Assembly (NCBI RefSeq): GCF_944384765.1
Contig: NZ_CALWUM010000005.1
Span: 1-64,000, forward strand
Direction of reading: 5' to 3'
Origin: an uncultured Agathobaculum sp.
Lineage (GTDB): Bacteria; Bacillota; Clostridia; Oscillospirales; Butyricicoccaceae
Length of the DNA stretch: 64,000 nt
Notes under the pieces: model-generated
Databases searched by the model: none
What the model saw: the letters and a program-made list of their open reading frames with translations, nothing else
Told to the model about the DNA's origin: nothing
Part shown: positions 41,816-52,087 of the stretch, one piece after another
Layout of the letters: every line of letters starts with the position of its first letter
Position numbering within the stretch: the stretch's first letter is position 1
Translations under genes and position numbers: made by a program

Positions 41816-41824
41816 CAATTGAAT

Positions 41825-41854
41825 AAAAAGGCAGGCGCATGTCCTGCCTTTTTA
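41825..41854 (+). terminator. Terminator of the flavodoxin-like gene
   Basis: AAAAAGGCAGG / CCTGCCTTTTT stem. Confidence 0.85.
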
Positions 41855-41912
41855 TAAACCCGGACACGGCTGTGTCCGGGTTCTGTTTTATGTTGCACGG
41901 TGCAGAAATGAG

Positions 41913-41983
41913 ATTGCATTATGGAAAATTTATTTTATAAAATGCAATATATACTTGACATAATGGAAGGCATATCATATACT
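41913..41983 (+). promoter_or_regulatory. Promoter and palindromic operator of the XRE-DUF6773 operon
   Basis: TTGACA (41955-41960), 17-base spacer, TATACT (41978-41983). Upstream is ATTGCATT (41913-41920) paired with AATGCAAT (41941-41948), a candidate repressor site. Confidence 0.65.
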
Positions 41984-42006
41984 GTAAGCACAAGAGAGGT
42001 GAGCGC

Positions 42007-42204
42007 ATGAAAAACAAAAAGCTCAAGCTCGCGCGGGTGGAAAAGGACCTGTCACAGGCCGAGCTGGCGGAAAAGGTCGGCGTGACGCGCCAGACCATCG
42101 GCCTGATCGAGGCCGGCGGCTATAACCCGACGCTTAACCTGTGCATTGCGATCTGCAAGGCGCTGGACAAAACACTCGATCAACTTTTCTGGGAGGATCA
42201 CTGA
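42007..42204 (+). CDS. XRE family transcriptional regulator
   Basis: A 65-residue protein consisting of a single HTH_3 domain: ARVEKDLSQAELAEKVGVTR, recognition helix QTIGLIEAGGYNPTLNL, and CIAICKALDKTLDQLFW at the end. This is the typical short regulator type (YozG/YgzD) paired with membrane protein genes in Firmicutes. It lies first in a three-gene operon with a 34-residue membrane peptide and a DUF6773 protein. Its own promoter carries a palindrome it could bind. Confidence 0.93.
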   Translation: MKNKKLKLARVEKDLSQAELAEKVGVTRQTIGLIEAGGYNPTLNLCIAICKALDKTLDQLFWEDH

Positions 42205-42205
42205 G

Positions 42206-42310
42206 GTGAAACAGATCAGAACATGGGTACAGAACATCAGTCGTGCGCAGCAGGAGCAGATGCTGCTGCTGGCCGGCGCTGCTGCAGCCGTCATGCTGCT
42301 GCTTTTGTAA
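42206..42310 (+). CDS. 34-residue membrane peptide
   Basis: A short gene starting at GTG, one base after the XRE stop, with GGGAGGATC 9 bases upstream. It encodes VKQIRTWVQNISRAQQEQML followed by LLAGAAAAVMLLLL: a polar N-terminal part, then a C-terminal transmembrane helix of about 15 residues. GGAGGAG for the next gene follows its stop directly. It is a real translated-looking gene by spacing and signals. No family is known to me. Confidence 0.6.
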   Translation: MKQIRTWVQNISRAQQEQMLLLAGAAAAVMLLLL

Positions 42311-42323
42311 GGAGGAGAACACA

Positions 42324-42860
42324 ATGAAGCTGTTTCGCAAAGCAAAGGACGAGCGGGTGGTCGCCGAGGTCAACCGCGTTTATAAAATCGGGTTTTATGT
42401 TTTAACCTTCGGTATTTTGGCCGATCTGGTGCTGCAGATGTCCGGCTTTGATATGCAGGTCGAGGTGCTGCGCGGGGCGAACCCCACCAGTTTCAATCTG
42501 TTGGAATTTGCCATTTTGATGCTGGCGCAGTTTGTCTGCATTGCGCTCATGGCCCGCAAGGGCCTGATGGATGACAACGCCTATGCTGAAGCCGACCGCT
42601 ATCCGTGGAAGCACTATCTGGTGCAGGGTGTGCTGGCGGGTCTTGCCGCGGCTGTCGTCGTCTGCGCGGTGCAGTATGGCAGCGGCGCGGTGTGGGCGTC
42701 CATGGGGCTGCGCGTTATCCTTCTGGTGTTTGCCGCCCAGCTGCTATTCCTGGTGCCCGTAACGGCCGTGCTCGTGCTGCTGCTGACCTATGTGAGCTTC
42801 CGCTATGCAGCACAGCGCCGCCGCAAAAAGGCAGAACAGCTGGAGGACGATGGGGACTAA
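42324..42860 (+). CDS. DUF6773-like membrane protein
   Basis: A 178-residue membrane protein starting MKLFRKAKDERVVAEVNRVY after GGAGGAG. Four transmembrane segments (about 24-42, 60-80, 100-120 and 128-158) and a basic tail, YAAQRRRKKAEQ. The DERVVAEVNRVYKIGF opening is like the DUF6773-type proteins that accompany short XRE regulators in Firmicutes; I recall this from pattern. It is the last gene of the operon. Function unknown. Confidence 0.72.
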   Translation: MKLFRKAKDERVVAEVNRVYKIGFYVLTFGILADLVLQMSGFDMQVEVLRGANPTSFNLLEFAILMLAQFVCIALMARKGLMDDNAYAEADRYPWKHYLVQGVLAGLAAAVVVCAVQYGSGAVWASMGLRVILLVFAAQLLFLVPVTAVLVLLLTYVSFRYAAQRRRKKAEQLEDDGD

Positions 42861-42938
42861 GCGCGCAAAGTTTCCCTTTTCTGCTGTGGAAAAGTTCACA
42901 GATTATTAACAGTATGTTACCGAATTGTCGTTGAAGGC

Positions 42939-42967
42939 TTGCACTTTTCCAGATAAAATAATATACA
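42939..42967 (+). promoter_or_regulatory. Promoter of the citrate synthase gene
   Basis: TTGCAC, 17-base spacer, TATACA. Confidence 0.55.
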
Positions 42968-43007
42968 TGGAGTAGTATACCCTGGAAAAGGAGGACGCAA
43001 TAGCAAT

Positions 43008-44375
43008 ATGATAACAGAACAGGATGTTTTGCAGGTAACGCCGCGCGTGGAAGCGCTGGCCGGGCTGTGCCGGCAGCATGATCTGATCGACGCGCGGCTT
43101 TATAAGGAATATGATGTCAAACGCGGCCTGCGCGATGTAAACGGCGAAGGCGTGCTGGCCGGACTGACCAATATTTCGGATATTATCTCCAAAAAGGAAG
43201 TGGACGGCAAGCTGGTCCCGTGCGACGGCGAGCTGTACTACCGCGGTATCCGCATCAACGATCTGGTAAACGGCTTTATGAAGGACGGCCGCCGCGGCTA
43301 TGAGGAAGTTGCTTATCTGCTGCTGTTCGGCGAGCTGCCGGACGCCAAGCGGCTGAGCGAGTTCAAGAACCTGCTGGCGCAGGGCCGCACCCTGCCGACC
43401 AACTTCACGCGCGACGTCATCATGAAGGCGCCCACGCGCGATATGATGAACAGCCTGTCACGCAGTGTGCTGACGCTGGCCTCCTATGACGACAAGGCGG
43501 ACGACATCAGCCTGCCTAACGTGCTGCGCCAGTGCCTGATGCTGATTTCGGTGTTCCCAATGCTGGCGGTGTATTCCTATCACGCCTATAACCACTACGA
43601 GTGCGGCGGCAGTATGTATATCCATTATCCGTCGGACAGCCTGTCCACCGCGTCCAACTTCCTGCGCATCCTGCGCCCGGATATGAAGTATACGCCGCTC
43701 GAGTCCGCGGTGCTCGATCTGGCGCTTGTGCTGCATATGGAGCACGGCGGCGGTAATAACTCGTCGTTCACCACGCACGTGGTCACCTCGTCGGGCACGG
43801 ATACCTATTCCGCGATCTCGGCCGCGCTCGGCTCGCTCAAAGGCCCCAAGCACGGCGGCGCGAACTACAAGGTGGTGCAGATGTTCGAAGACCTGAAAAA
43901 GAACGTGACCGACACCACGGATGAAGAGGCGGTCGCGGACTATCTGGTGCGGCTGCTGCGCCGCGAGGCGTTCGACCACAAGGGCCTGATCTATGGCCTG
44001 GGCCACGCGGTGTACTCGATTTCCGACCCGCGCGCACAGGTGTTCAAGTCCTTTGTCGGCCAGCTGGCGCACGAAAAGGGCAGGGACGCGGATTTCGACC
44101 TGTATTCCCGCGTCGCGCGTCTGGCGCCTCAGGTGATCGCCAAAGAGCGCCATATTTACAAGGGTGTTTCCGCAAACGTGGATTTCTACTCAGGCTTTGT
44201 GTATTCCATGCTCGGCCTGCCGCCCGAGCTGTATACGCCGGTGTTCGCCATCGCGCGTATTGTCGGCTGGAGCGCGCACCGGCTGGAGGAGCTGGTCAAT
44301 ACGGACAAGATCATCCGCCCGGCCTACCGTTGTGTGCAGCCTGCGGTGCCGTATGTGCCGCTGGGCAGCCGGTAA
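43008..44375 (+). CDS. Citrate/2-methylcitrate synthase
   Basis: A 455-residue citrate synthase that joins oxaloacetate and acetyl-CoA. The three catalytic residues can be seen: His in MEHGGGNNSSFTTHV (about 246), His in GLGHAVYSISDPR (about 333) and Asp in VSANVDFYSGFVYS (about 392). It has the N-terminal extension (about 50 residues) found in clostridial proteins. No other TCA gene is adjacent; it probably serves glutamate synthesis in an incomplete cycle. AAAAGGAGGA lies before the ATG. Confidence 0.95.
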   Translation: MITEQDVLQVTPRVEALAGLCRQHDLIDARLYKEYDVKRGLRDVNGEGVLAGLTNISDIISKKEVDGKLVPCDGELYYRGIRINDLVNGFMKDGRRGYEEVAYLLLFGELPDAKRLSEFKNLLAQGRTLPTNFTRDVIMKAPTRDMMNSLSRSVLTLASYDDKADDISLPNVLRQCLMLISVFPMLAVYSYHAYNHYECGGSMYIHYPSDSLSTASNFLRILRPDMKYTPLESAVLDLALVLHMEHGGGNNSSFTTHVVTSSGTDTYSAISAALGSLKGPKHGGANYKVVQMFEDLKKNVTDTTDEEAVADYLVRLLRREAFDHKGLIYGLGHAVYSISDPRAQVFKSFVGQLAHEKGRDADFDLYSRVARLAPQVIAKERHIYKGVSANVDFYSGFVYSMLGLPPELYTPVFAIARIVGWSAHRLEELVNTDKIIRPAYRCVQPAVPYVPLGSR

Positions 44376-44384
44376 TAGCAAAAC

Positions 44385-44410
44385 AAAGCGCAGGAGACCC
44401 CTGCGCTTTG
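44385..44410 (+). terminator. Terminator hairpin after the citrate synthase gene
   Basis: AAAGCGCAGG / CCTGCGCTTT stem; poor T run, so it may be leaky into the next gene. Confidence 0.6.
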
Positions 44411-44444
44411 CAGCATGATAACGGAATATGAGGAGGAAAAGGTT

Positions 44445-45302
44445 ATGCAAACGATCGGTTTTATCGGCGTGGGCGTGATGGGGCGCTCGATGGTGAAAAA
44501 CCTGCTCAAGGCGGGCTACGAGGTCGCGGTCTACTCGCGCACCAAGTCCAAGCTGACCGGTTTTCTGGCGGAGACCGGTGTGCAGTGGTGCGACACCGCG
44601 GCGGACTGTGCCGCGGGGCGTGATATTGTGATCACCATGGTTGGCTATCCGCAGGATGTCGAGCAGGTCTACTTTGGCGAAAACGGCATTATTGATGCTG
44701 CCCGGCCGGGCGCCTATCTGATCGATATGACGACCACCGATCCCCGGCTTTCGGTGCGCATCACCGAAGCGGGCAAGGCGCGCGGCCTGCATGTGCTGGA
44801 TGCACCGGTTTCGGGCGGCGACACGGGCGCGAAAAACGGTACGCTGTCCATCATGGTCGGCGGCGAGCAGGCGGATTACGAGGCCTGTCTGCCGGTGCTG
44901 CAGGCCATGGGTACGCAGATCGTCTATGAAGGCCCGGCGGGTGCAGGCCAGCACACCAAAATGGCCAACCAGATCGCCATCGCGGGCACGATCGCGGGCG
45001 TATGCGAAGCACTGACCTATGCTGAGCGCGCGGGGCTGGATCCGGACAAGCTGCTCGCCAGCATTTCCAAGGGCGCGGCCGGTTCGTGGCAGATGGAAAA
45101 CCTGATGCCTAAGATGGTCCGGGAGGACTATGCGCCGGGCTTTTTTCTCAAGCACTTCATCAAGGATATGAAAATCGCCCAGTCGCAGGAGGGTTCGCTG
45201 CCCATCCTCGAAAAGGTGTGCGCGATGTACGGCGATCTGGAGGCTGAGGGCATGGGCGACCTCGGCACGCAGGCGCTGATCCGCCACTACCGCGGGAAGT
45301 AA
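44445..45302 (+). CDS. NAD(P)-dependent beta-hydroxyacid dehydrogenase
   Basis: A 285-residue enzyme of the 3-hydroxyisobutyrate / tartronate semialdehyde reductase family. The Rossmann motif is GFIGVGVMGRSMVKNLLKAG at residues 4-23. The substrate motif DAPVSGGDTGAKNGTLSIMV is near 117, and the catalytic Lys is in QHTKMANQIAIAG (about 168). The start at 44445 follows AGGAGGAAAAG; the longer frame from 44415 is less likely. The substrate could be 3-hydroxyisobutyrate, tartronate semialdehyde or another; the neighbours do not decide. Confidence 0.92.
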   Translation: MQTIGFIGVGVMGRSMVKNLLKAGYEVAVYSRTKSKLTGFLAETGVQWCDTAADCAAGRDIVITMVGYPQDVEQVYFGENGIIDAARPGAYLIDMTTTDPRLSVRITEAGKARGLHVLDAPVSGGDTGAKNGTLSIMVGGEQADYEACLPVLQAMGTQIVYEGPAGAGQHTKMANQIAIAGTIAGVCEALTYAERAGLDPDKLLASISKGAAGSWQMENLMPKMVREDYAPGFFLKHFIKDMKIAQSQEGSLPILEKVCAMYGDLEAEGMGDLGTQALIRHYRGK

Positions 45303-45318
45303 TGCCGCAGAATATCAC

Positions 45319-45347
45319 AAAAGCCGCAGGCAGTGCCTGCGGCTTTT
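45319..45347. terminator. Bidirectional terminator
   Basis: AAAAGCCGCAGGC / GCCTGCGGCTTTT stem between convergent genes. Confidence 0.85.
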
Positions 45348-45360
45348 GCTGTGCTGTTGT

Positions 45361-46380
45361 TTAATACTCGACCTTGACGGCCTTGCCGGAGTGGAACGAA
45401 TCCGTAATCGCATAGGTGACGACGGTCGCCTTGGTGCCGTCGTATACGGTCAGCTCAGGCTTGCGGTCGTTCTGCACGCAGTCGATGAAATCGACCATCT
45501 CGAGCAGATAGGCCTCCGCGAAGCGCTGCGGGAAGTTCTCAACGATCTCCTGCCGTGCGCCATACTGGTCGTAAACCATCACGCGGTCCTTCCACGGCAC
45601 ACCCGCCACACGCAGATGGCCCTCGGTGCCGACGACCTCGGTCTCGGTGTGGTAGCCGTGCGGTGCCGTGCGGCCAACGTGCAGGAAGGCGACCGTGCCG
45701 TTGTCGAACTTGAGCATTGCCATGCCGGTCTCGGTGTCGCCGTTTTCCTTAAATTCAGGGTGCTTGAAGGTCGTGCCTGCAGCGTAGACCTCGGTTACCT
45801 CGCCACCGAGGAACCAGCGCATCAGGTCGATGTCGTGCGAAGCAGCATCGATGAAAATACCGCCCGAGGTTTTGGAGAACTTGATGCAGCTCTCGACCAG
45901 CGCCTCGGGGTCCAGGCCGGTCGCCTTGACCAGATAGGGCTTGCCAATCTGGCCGGCGTCCACCTTGGCCTTGGCATCCGCATACGAGGGATCGTAGCGG
46001 CGCATAAAGCCGAGGAAGAATACCTTGTCCGGATGGCGCTCGACCGCTGCCTCGGCGCGCTTGCACTCCTCGAGCGAGCAGCCGAGCGGCTTGTCGGTGA
46101 ACACATGCTTGCCCGCGTCGAGCGCGTACTCGATCATCCAGCAGTGCTCGGGCGAGGAGGATACGATAACAACCGCCTCGATGTCCGCCTCATCGACCAT
46201 CTTCTTGTAGTCGGTGGTGACGAAATCCACCTTAAGATAGTCCTTCGCCCAGTCCAGCTCTTTCTGCTCGAGCGAGCAGGCGGCTTTCAGCTGGCAGCCG
46301 GGGATCTTGAACGCCAGATTTTCCGCATGGACCGATCCCAGGCGGCCCAGGCCGACGATGCCGACTTTGACTTCTTTCAT
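45361..46380 (-). CDS. Gfo/Idh/MocA family oxidoreductase (inositol 2-dehydrogenase-like)
   Basis: A 339-residue NAD(P)-dependent sugar dehydrogenase. The Rossmann GIVGLGRLGSVHAENLA is at residues 7-23, the DKPLGCSLEECKRAE dehydrogenase motif (EKP-like, with catalytic Lys) near 95, and GGIFIDAASHDIDLMRWFLG near 170, with the Asp and His expected in inositol dehydrogenases. It is like myo-inositol 2-dehydrogenases (IolG). It has a promoter of its own. A second related gene lies at 52776; a sugar importer lies near that second copy. Confidence 0.9.
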   Translation of the reverse strand: MKEVKVGIVGLGRLGSVHAENLAFKIPGCQLKAACSLEQKELDWAKDYLKVDFVTTDYKKMVDEADIEAVVIVSSSPEHCWMIEYALDAGKHVFTDKPLGCSLEECKRAEAAVERHPDKVFFLGFMRRYDPSYADAKAKVDAGQIGKPYLVKATGLDPEALVESCIKFSKTSGGIFIDAASHDIDLMRWFLGGEVTEVYAAGTTFKHPEFKENGDTETGMAMLKFDNGTVAFLHVGRTAPHGYHTETEVVGTEGHLRVAGVPWKDRVMVYDQYGARQEIVENFPQRFAEAYLLEMVDFIDCVQNDRKPELTVYDGTKATVVTYAITDSFHSGKAVKVEY

Positions 46381-46454
46381 AGTGTTTCTCCTTTGTAATT
46401 GGAATTATTTTCTCTCATTTGCGACCAAATGGGCCGCTTTCCTCTCCGTTCATC

Positions 46455-46483
46455 ATCATACCATGGTGCGCGCGCCGGCGCAA
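46455..46483 (-). promoter_or_regulatory. Promoter of the inositol dehydrogenase-like gene
   Basis: Minus-strand TTGCGC, 17-base spacer, TATGAT. Confidence 0.6.
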
Positions 46484-46598
46484 GCCAAAACGACCAAAGC
46501 GGAACAGGTTTTTGCGCGTTTTTTGGTCAGTTTAGCAGTCGGGTTACGCGGGTGATAAAATATTGCCGCTCATTTAACAAAATATTCATAAACGGCAC

Positions 46599-46627
46599 TT
46601 GACTTTGTATGCGGGCAGTGGTAAATT
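46599..46627 (+). promoter_or_regulatory. Promoter of the hrcA-grpE-dnaK-dnaJ operon
   Basis: TTGACT, 17-base spacer, TAAATT, directly before the CIRCE palindrome. Confidence 0.75.
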
Positions 46628-46631
46628 TAAT

Positions 46632-46658
46632 TTAGCACTCGGGGGAATGGAGTGCTAA
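46632..46658. promoter_or_regulatory. CIRCE operator
   Basis: Perfect TTAGCACTC-N9-GAGTGCTAA, the binding site of HrcA. It lies at the transcription start of hrcA. Confidence 0.97.
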
Positions 46659-46682
46659 GCCAAAGGAAAGGAGTCCGCTTCG

Positions 46683-47729
46683 GTGGAGCTTTCAGAACGT
46701 AAAAAGCAAATATTGAAGGCAATCATTGGCGATTATATCCGCACGGCTGAGCCGGTCGGATCCAAAACCCTGACCGAGGGACATTCCCTCCCGTTTTCCT
46801 CTGCCACCATCCGCAATGAGATGAGTGAGTTGGAAGAGATGGGCTATCTGGAAAAACCGCACACATCAGCCGGCCGCATCCCGTCGCCGCAGGGCTATCG
46901 CCTGTATGTCGACGAGCTGATGGAGCAGCCGCCGGATACCGGCGAGGATGACAAGGGCATCGAGCAGATGATGCACACCAAGGTGCGCGAGCTCGACCGT
47001 CTGATCCAGGAGGCCGGGCGGATTATCTCCAGCCTGACCAATTACGCGTCGGTCGCGGTCACGCCGACCATGACGCAGATCTCGATCCGCCAGTTTGAGA
47101 TCATCCCGGTGGACAAAATGAATTTTGTCATCGTGGTGGTCACGGATTCGGGCACAGTCAAAAACAAGATGGTTCGCACGATGACCGACGTCACCCGCGA
47201 CGAGGCCGAGCTGCTGACCTATGTGCTCAACCAAACGCTGACCGGCTTGCCGCTCAGCCATATCACGGCCGAGCGTTTCGACATCGTGCGCCGTGCCGCG
47301 GGTTTGAGCGCACTGCTCGCACCGGTGGCCGAGTATATCGCTGAGCTGATCGAGGAATTGAGCGATCAGGAGGTTTTCCTCGAGGGCGCGAGCAAAATGC
47401 TTCGTTTCCCGGAATACCGGGATACGCACAAGGCGCAGGCGCTGCTCGATTATATGGAGGACGACCGCAAGCACCTAATCCCGGCGACGCGAAAAATCGA
47501 CGGCATCCAGTTCTTTATCGGACCGGAGAACGGCGAAAATCCGCTGAGTGAAACCTCGGCGATCTACGCAAAATACGACATCGGCAAGATCGGGCAGGGC
47601 GTGATCGGCATCGTCGGGCCGACCCGCATGGATTACGCCAAGCTGTCCGCGCAGCTCAGCCGCTTTGCCAAAGGGCTGAACCGGCTGATCGCCGAAAACT
47701 TTTTGGACGAAAAAGATGGGGATCGCTGA
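46683..47729 (+). CDS. hrcA: Heat-inducible transcription repressor HrcA
   Basis: A 348-residue repressor that binds CIRCE and is kept active by GroEL. The winged helix is at the N-terminus (SERKKQILKAIIGDYIRTAE, then SSATIRNEMSELEEMGYLEK with the recognition helix), followed by HTSAGRIPSPQGYRLYVDEL, the family hallmark. A GAF-like dimerisation domain makes up the rest. The start is GTG, with AAAGGAG some 12 bases upstream. First gene of the heat-shock operon. Confidence 0.97.
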   Translation: MELSERKKQILKAIIGDYIRTAEPVGSKTLTEGHSLPFSSATIRNEMSELEEMGYLEKPHTSAGRIPSPQGYRLYVDELMEQPPDTGEDDKGIEQMMHTKVRELDRLIQEAGRIISSLTNYASVAVTPTMTQISIRQFEIIPVDKMNFVIVVVTDSGTVKNKMVRTMTDVTRDEAELLTYVLNQTLTGLPLSHITAERFDIVRRAAGLSALLAPVAEYIAELIEELSDQEVFLEGASKMLRFPEYRDTHKAQALLDYMEDDRKHLIPATRKIDGIQFFIGPENGENPLSETSAIYAKYDIGKIGQGVIGIVGPTRMDYAKLSAQLSRFAKGLNRLIAENFLDEKDGDR

Positions 47730-47758
47730 TCCCCGCATAAACGGAGGCATGAGACGAC

Positions 47759-48289
47759 ATGAGCAAAAAGAAACAGGCCGAGGCCGCCGAGACCGAGCAG
47801 AAGGCGGCGGACACAGCCGCGGACGCCGCGGAGGAGACCCCTGCCGCGCAGCCGGCCGAGGACTGGAAGGCAAAGTTCGATGAACTCAACGACCGCTATC
47901 TCCGCATGGCAGCGGAATACGATAACTTCCGCAAGCGCAGCCAGCGCGAGCGCGAACAGGCGTATAACGATGCGGTCAGCCGCGCGGTAACCGCGCTGCT
48001 GCCGACGTACGACAACCTTGAGCGCGCCATCAAAGCGGAGACCGCGGATACCGAATACAAAAAGGGCGTGGAACTGACCATGACCCAGCTGACTGAAAGC
48101 CTCAAGGGCCTGAACGTGACCGTGATCGAGGCGTCAGCCGGCACAACGTTCGACCCCAACTTCCACAACGCGGTGATGCATGTGGAGGATGAAAACCTGG
48201 GCGAGAATGTGATCGCCGAGGTGTTCCAGCAGGGCTTCCAGATCGGCGACAAGGTGATCCGCCACGCGATGGTGAAGGTCGCAAACTAA
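47759..48289 (+). CDS. grpE: Nucleotide exchange factor GrpE
   Basis: A 176-residue co-chaperone that releases ADP from DnaK. An acidic, Ala/Glu-rich disordered N-terminus (residues 1-40) is followed by the long coiled coil (DELNDRYLRMAAEYDNFRKR) and the beta-domain with GTTFDPNFHNAVMHVEDENL, GENVIAEVFQQGFQIGDKVI and HAMVKVAN. These are the typical GrpE signatures. Second in the hrcA operon. Confidence 0.97.
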   Translation: MSKKKQAEAAETEQKAADTAADAAEETPAAQPAEDWKAKFDELNDRYLRMAAEYDNFRKRSQREREQAYNDAVSRAVTALLPTYDNLERAIKAETADTEYKKGVELTMTQLTESLKGLNVTVIEASAGTTFDPNFHNAVMHVEDENLGENVIAEVFQQGFQIGDKVIRHAMVKVAN

Positions 48290-48290
48290 C

Positions 48291-48440
48291 TTGCTCGAAA
48301 GCACGCTTTCGAGCGAAGTGTCCCTGCCGGACGGCGTCCGGACAGGAATGAAGCCGCGTCGGCGGTTCCCAAAGTATAAAATCCGAGATACATGCTCCCG
48401 GATTTTATGGCAAATTTCAATCTTTTGAATTTGCCTGATA
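48291..48440 (+). repeat. Series of hairpins between grpE and dnaK
   Basis: Four or five consecutive hairpins: GCTCGAAAG / CTTTCGAGC (48294-48315), CCGGAC / GTCCGG, ATAAAATCCG / CGGATTTTAT, and GGCAAATT / AATTTGCC. The layout resembles the 3' region at 41711-41815. They may process or stabilise the grpE-dnaK transcript. Confidence 0.5.
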
Positions 48441-48441
48441 G

Positions 48442-50364
<1,923 letters not shown>

Positions 50365-50456
50365 ACAAACGGGGGATGCGGGCAGCATACAGCTGTCCGG
50401 CCCGGTACACAGGCGCGCTCCGGCGCGCCTATCCCCTTGTATAGAGGACTGATTTT
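50365..50456 (+). other. dnaK-dnaJ intergenic hairpin
   Basis: AGGCGCGC / GCGCGCCT (about 50411-50430) inside a weaker GGGGAT / ATCCCC outer stem; no T run. Probably an mRNA-processing or stability element. Confidence 0.5.
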
Positions 50457-51605
50457 ATGGCTGATAAAAGAGATTATTACGAGGTGCTGGGCGTCCAGAA
50501 AGGCGCGAGCGAGGACGAAATCAAAAAGTCCTACCGCCGCCTGGCGCGTAAGTACCACCCCGATTTGAATAAGGATAATCCGGAGGCAGCGGACAAATTC
50601 AAAGAGGTCAACGAGGCCTACGAGGTGCTGTCCGACAAGGACAAGCGCGCCAAGTACGACCAGTTCGGCTTTGCGGGCGTCGACCCGAGCTACGGCGGTG
50701 GCGCCGGCGCGGGCGGCTTCGGCGGGTTCGACATGGGCGACCTCGGCGACCTGTTCGGCTCGTTCTTCGGCGGCGGCTTTGGCGGCGGCCGTTCACAGCG
50801 CCGCAATGCGCCGCAGCGCGGCGAGTCCATCCGACAGAACGTCATCCTCTCGTTTGAGGAAGCGGCGTTCGGCTGTGAAAAGGAGATTTCGGTCAACCGC
50901 ATCGAAACCTGTGACGAATGCGGCGGCACAGGTGCTGCCAAGGGCACGAGCGCCGAGACCTGTCCGAACTGCCGCGGCACCGGCACCGTGACCCAGACCC
51001 AGCGCACACCGCTCGGCATGTTCCAGACGCAGTCCGCGTGCCCGAACTGCCGCGGCACCGGCAAGATCATCCGGAAGCCGTGCCCCAAGTGCGGCGGCCA
51101 GGGCCGCGTGCGCAAGTCGCGTAAGTTCAAGGTCAATATCCCGGCCGGCATCGATGACGGACAGTCCATCCAGCAGCGCGGGCAGGGCAACGCGGGCGTC
51201 AACGGCGGCCCGGCGGGCGACCTGTTTGTGACGGTTTCCATCCGCCCGCACCCGATCTTCACCCGCGAGGGACAGGATGTTTACGTCGAGATCCCGATTT
51301 CGTTTACCCAGGCTGCGCTGGGCGACACGCTGCGTGTGCCGACGATTGACGGCCGTGTGGAATACAAGGTGCCCGAAGGCACGCAGACCGGCACGGTGTT
51401 CCGCATGAAGGGCAAGGGCATTCAGAACGTCAACGGCCGCGGCCGCGGCGACCAGTATGTCCGTGTCAACATCGAGGTGCCGAAGAACCTGTCCGAAAAG
51501 CAGAAGCGCCTGCTGCGTGAGTTCGAGGAGACCTCGACAGACGAAAACCAGTCCCGGCGCAAGAGCTTCTGGGATAAGGTCAAGGACGCGTTCAGCGAAA
51601 AGTAA
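50457..51605 (+). CDS. dnaJ: Chaperone protein DnaJ (Hsp40)
   Basis: A 382-residue type I Hsp40, partner of DnaK. The J domain has the HPD motif in [11 protein letters not shown] (about residue 34). A Gly/Phe-rich region follows (about 80-115). Four CxxCxGxG zinc motifs are [24 protein letters not shown] and CPKCGGQG (about 160-215), followed by the two beta-domains. Last gene of the hrcA operon, followed by a terminator. Confidence 0.98.
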   Translation: MADKRDYYEVLGVQKGASEDEIKKSYRRLARKYHPDLNKDNPEAADKFKEVNEAYEVLSDKDKRAKYDQFGFAGVDPSYGGGAGAGGFGGFDMGDLGDLFGSFFGGGFGGGRSQRRNAPQRGESIRQNVILSFEEAAFGCEKEISVNRIETCDECGGTGAAKGTSAETCPNCRGTGTVTQTQRTPLGMFQTQSACPNCRGTGKIIRKPCPKCGGQGRVRKSRKFKVNIPAGIDDGQSIQQRGQGNAGVNGGPAGDLFVTVSIRPHPIFTREGQDVYVEIPISFTQAALGDTLRVPTIDGRVEYKVPEGTQTGTVFRMKGKGIQNVNGRGRGDQYVRVNIEVPKNLSEKQKRLLREFEETSTDENQSRRKSFWDKVKDAFSEK

Positions 51606-51615
51606 ATGTATAGAG

Positions 51616-51650
51616 AAAAAGGCTTGGAAGCATGGCTTCCAAGCCTTTTG
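51616..51650. terminator. Bidirectional terminator after dnaJ
   Basis: AAAGGCTTGGAAG / CTTCCAAGCCTTT stem. Confidence 0.9.
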
Positions 51651-52028
51651 TCATGCACCGAGCAAGTCGTCCAGCGCATCCGTGTCCACCGTGTGCGTCC
51701 CGGCAACCTGATAGCGCATCCCGTTCCAGTCGACGCGCCAGCCGTGCGGCAGCAGCTCGGCAAGCTGCGCGCCGTCCGCGTCATACCACCGGAGACGGTA
51801 GCTCCAGCCGGTGCTGTCGATCTCCTGCGCGTCACGCAGACGCAGGGCGTTCACATCCGCGGTGATCTGCGCGACGGTATCCGCATCTGTGATCGTGACC
51901 AGCTCGCCGGTGTTGCCGGATTGCAGCTCGATATAAGCCGCGCCTTCAATCGACGGGCTGACCGTCTCGCCGCAGGCGGCCAGCAGCGCCGTCAGGAGCA
52001 CCGCAAGACAGGCAAAGTATCGTTTCAT
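51651..52028 (-). CDS. Small lipoprotein
   Basis: A 125-residue lipoprotein: MKRYFACLAVLLTALLAACG with lipobox LLAAC (Cys19). The mature part is a beta-rich domain (AAYIELQSGNTGELVTITDA, then SYRLRWYDADGAQLAELLPH), with a pattern like small clostridial lipoproteins of unknown function. AAGGAG lies upstream; ATG 52034 is an alternative start. It lies 59 bases after the membrane-protein gene 52088-52687 and may be co-transcribed with it. Confidence 0.75.
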   Translation of the reverse strand: MKRYFACLAVLLTALLAACGETVSPSIEGAAYIELQSGNTGELVTITDADTVAQITADVNALRLRDAQEIDSTGWSYRLRWYDADGAQLAELLPHGWRVDWNGMRYQVAGTHTVDTDALDDLLGA

Positions 52029-52087
52029 TCCCATCCGCTCCTTTCGCGTCAGCGGCGGATACAGACGCCGTACGGGGGCACTTGCGC

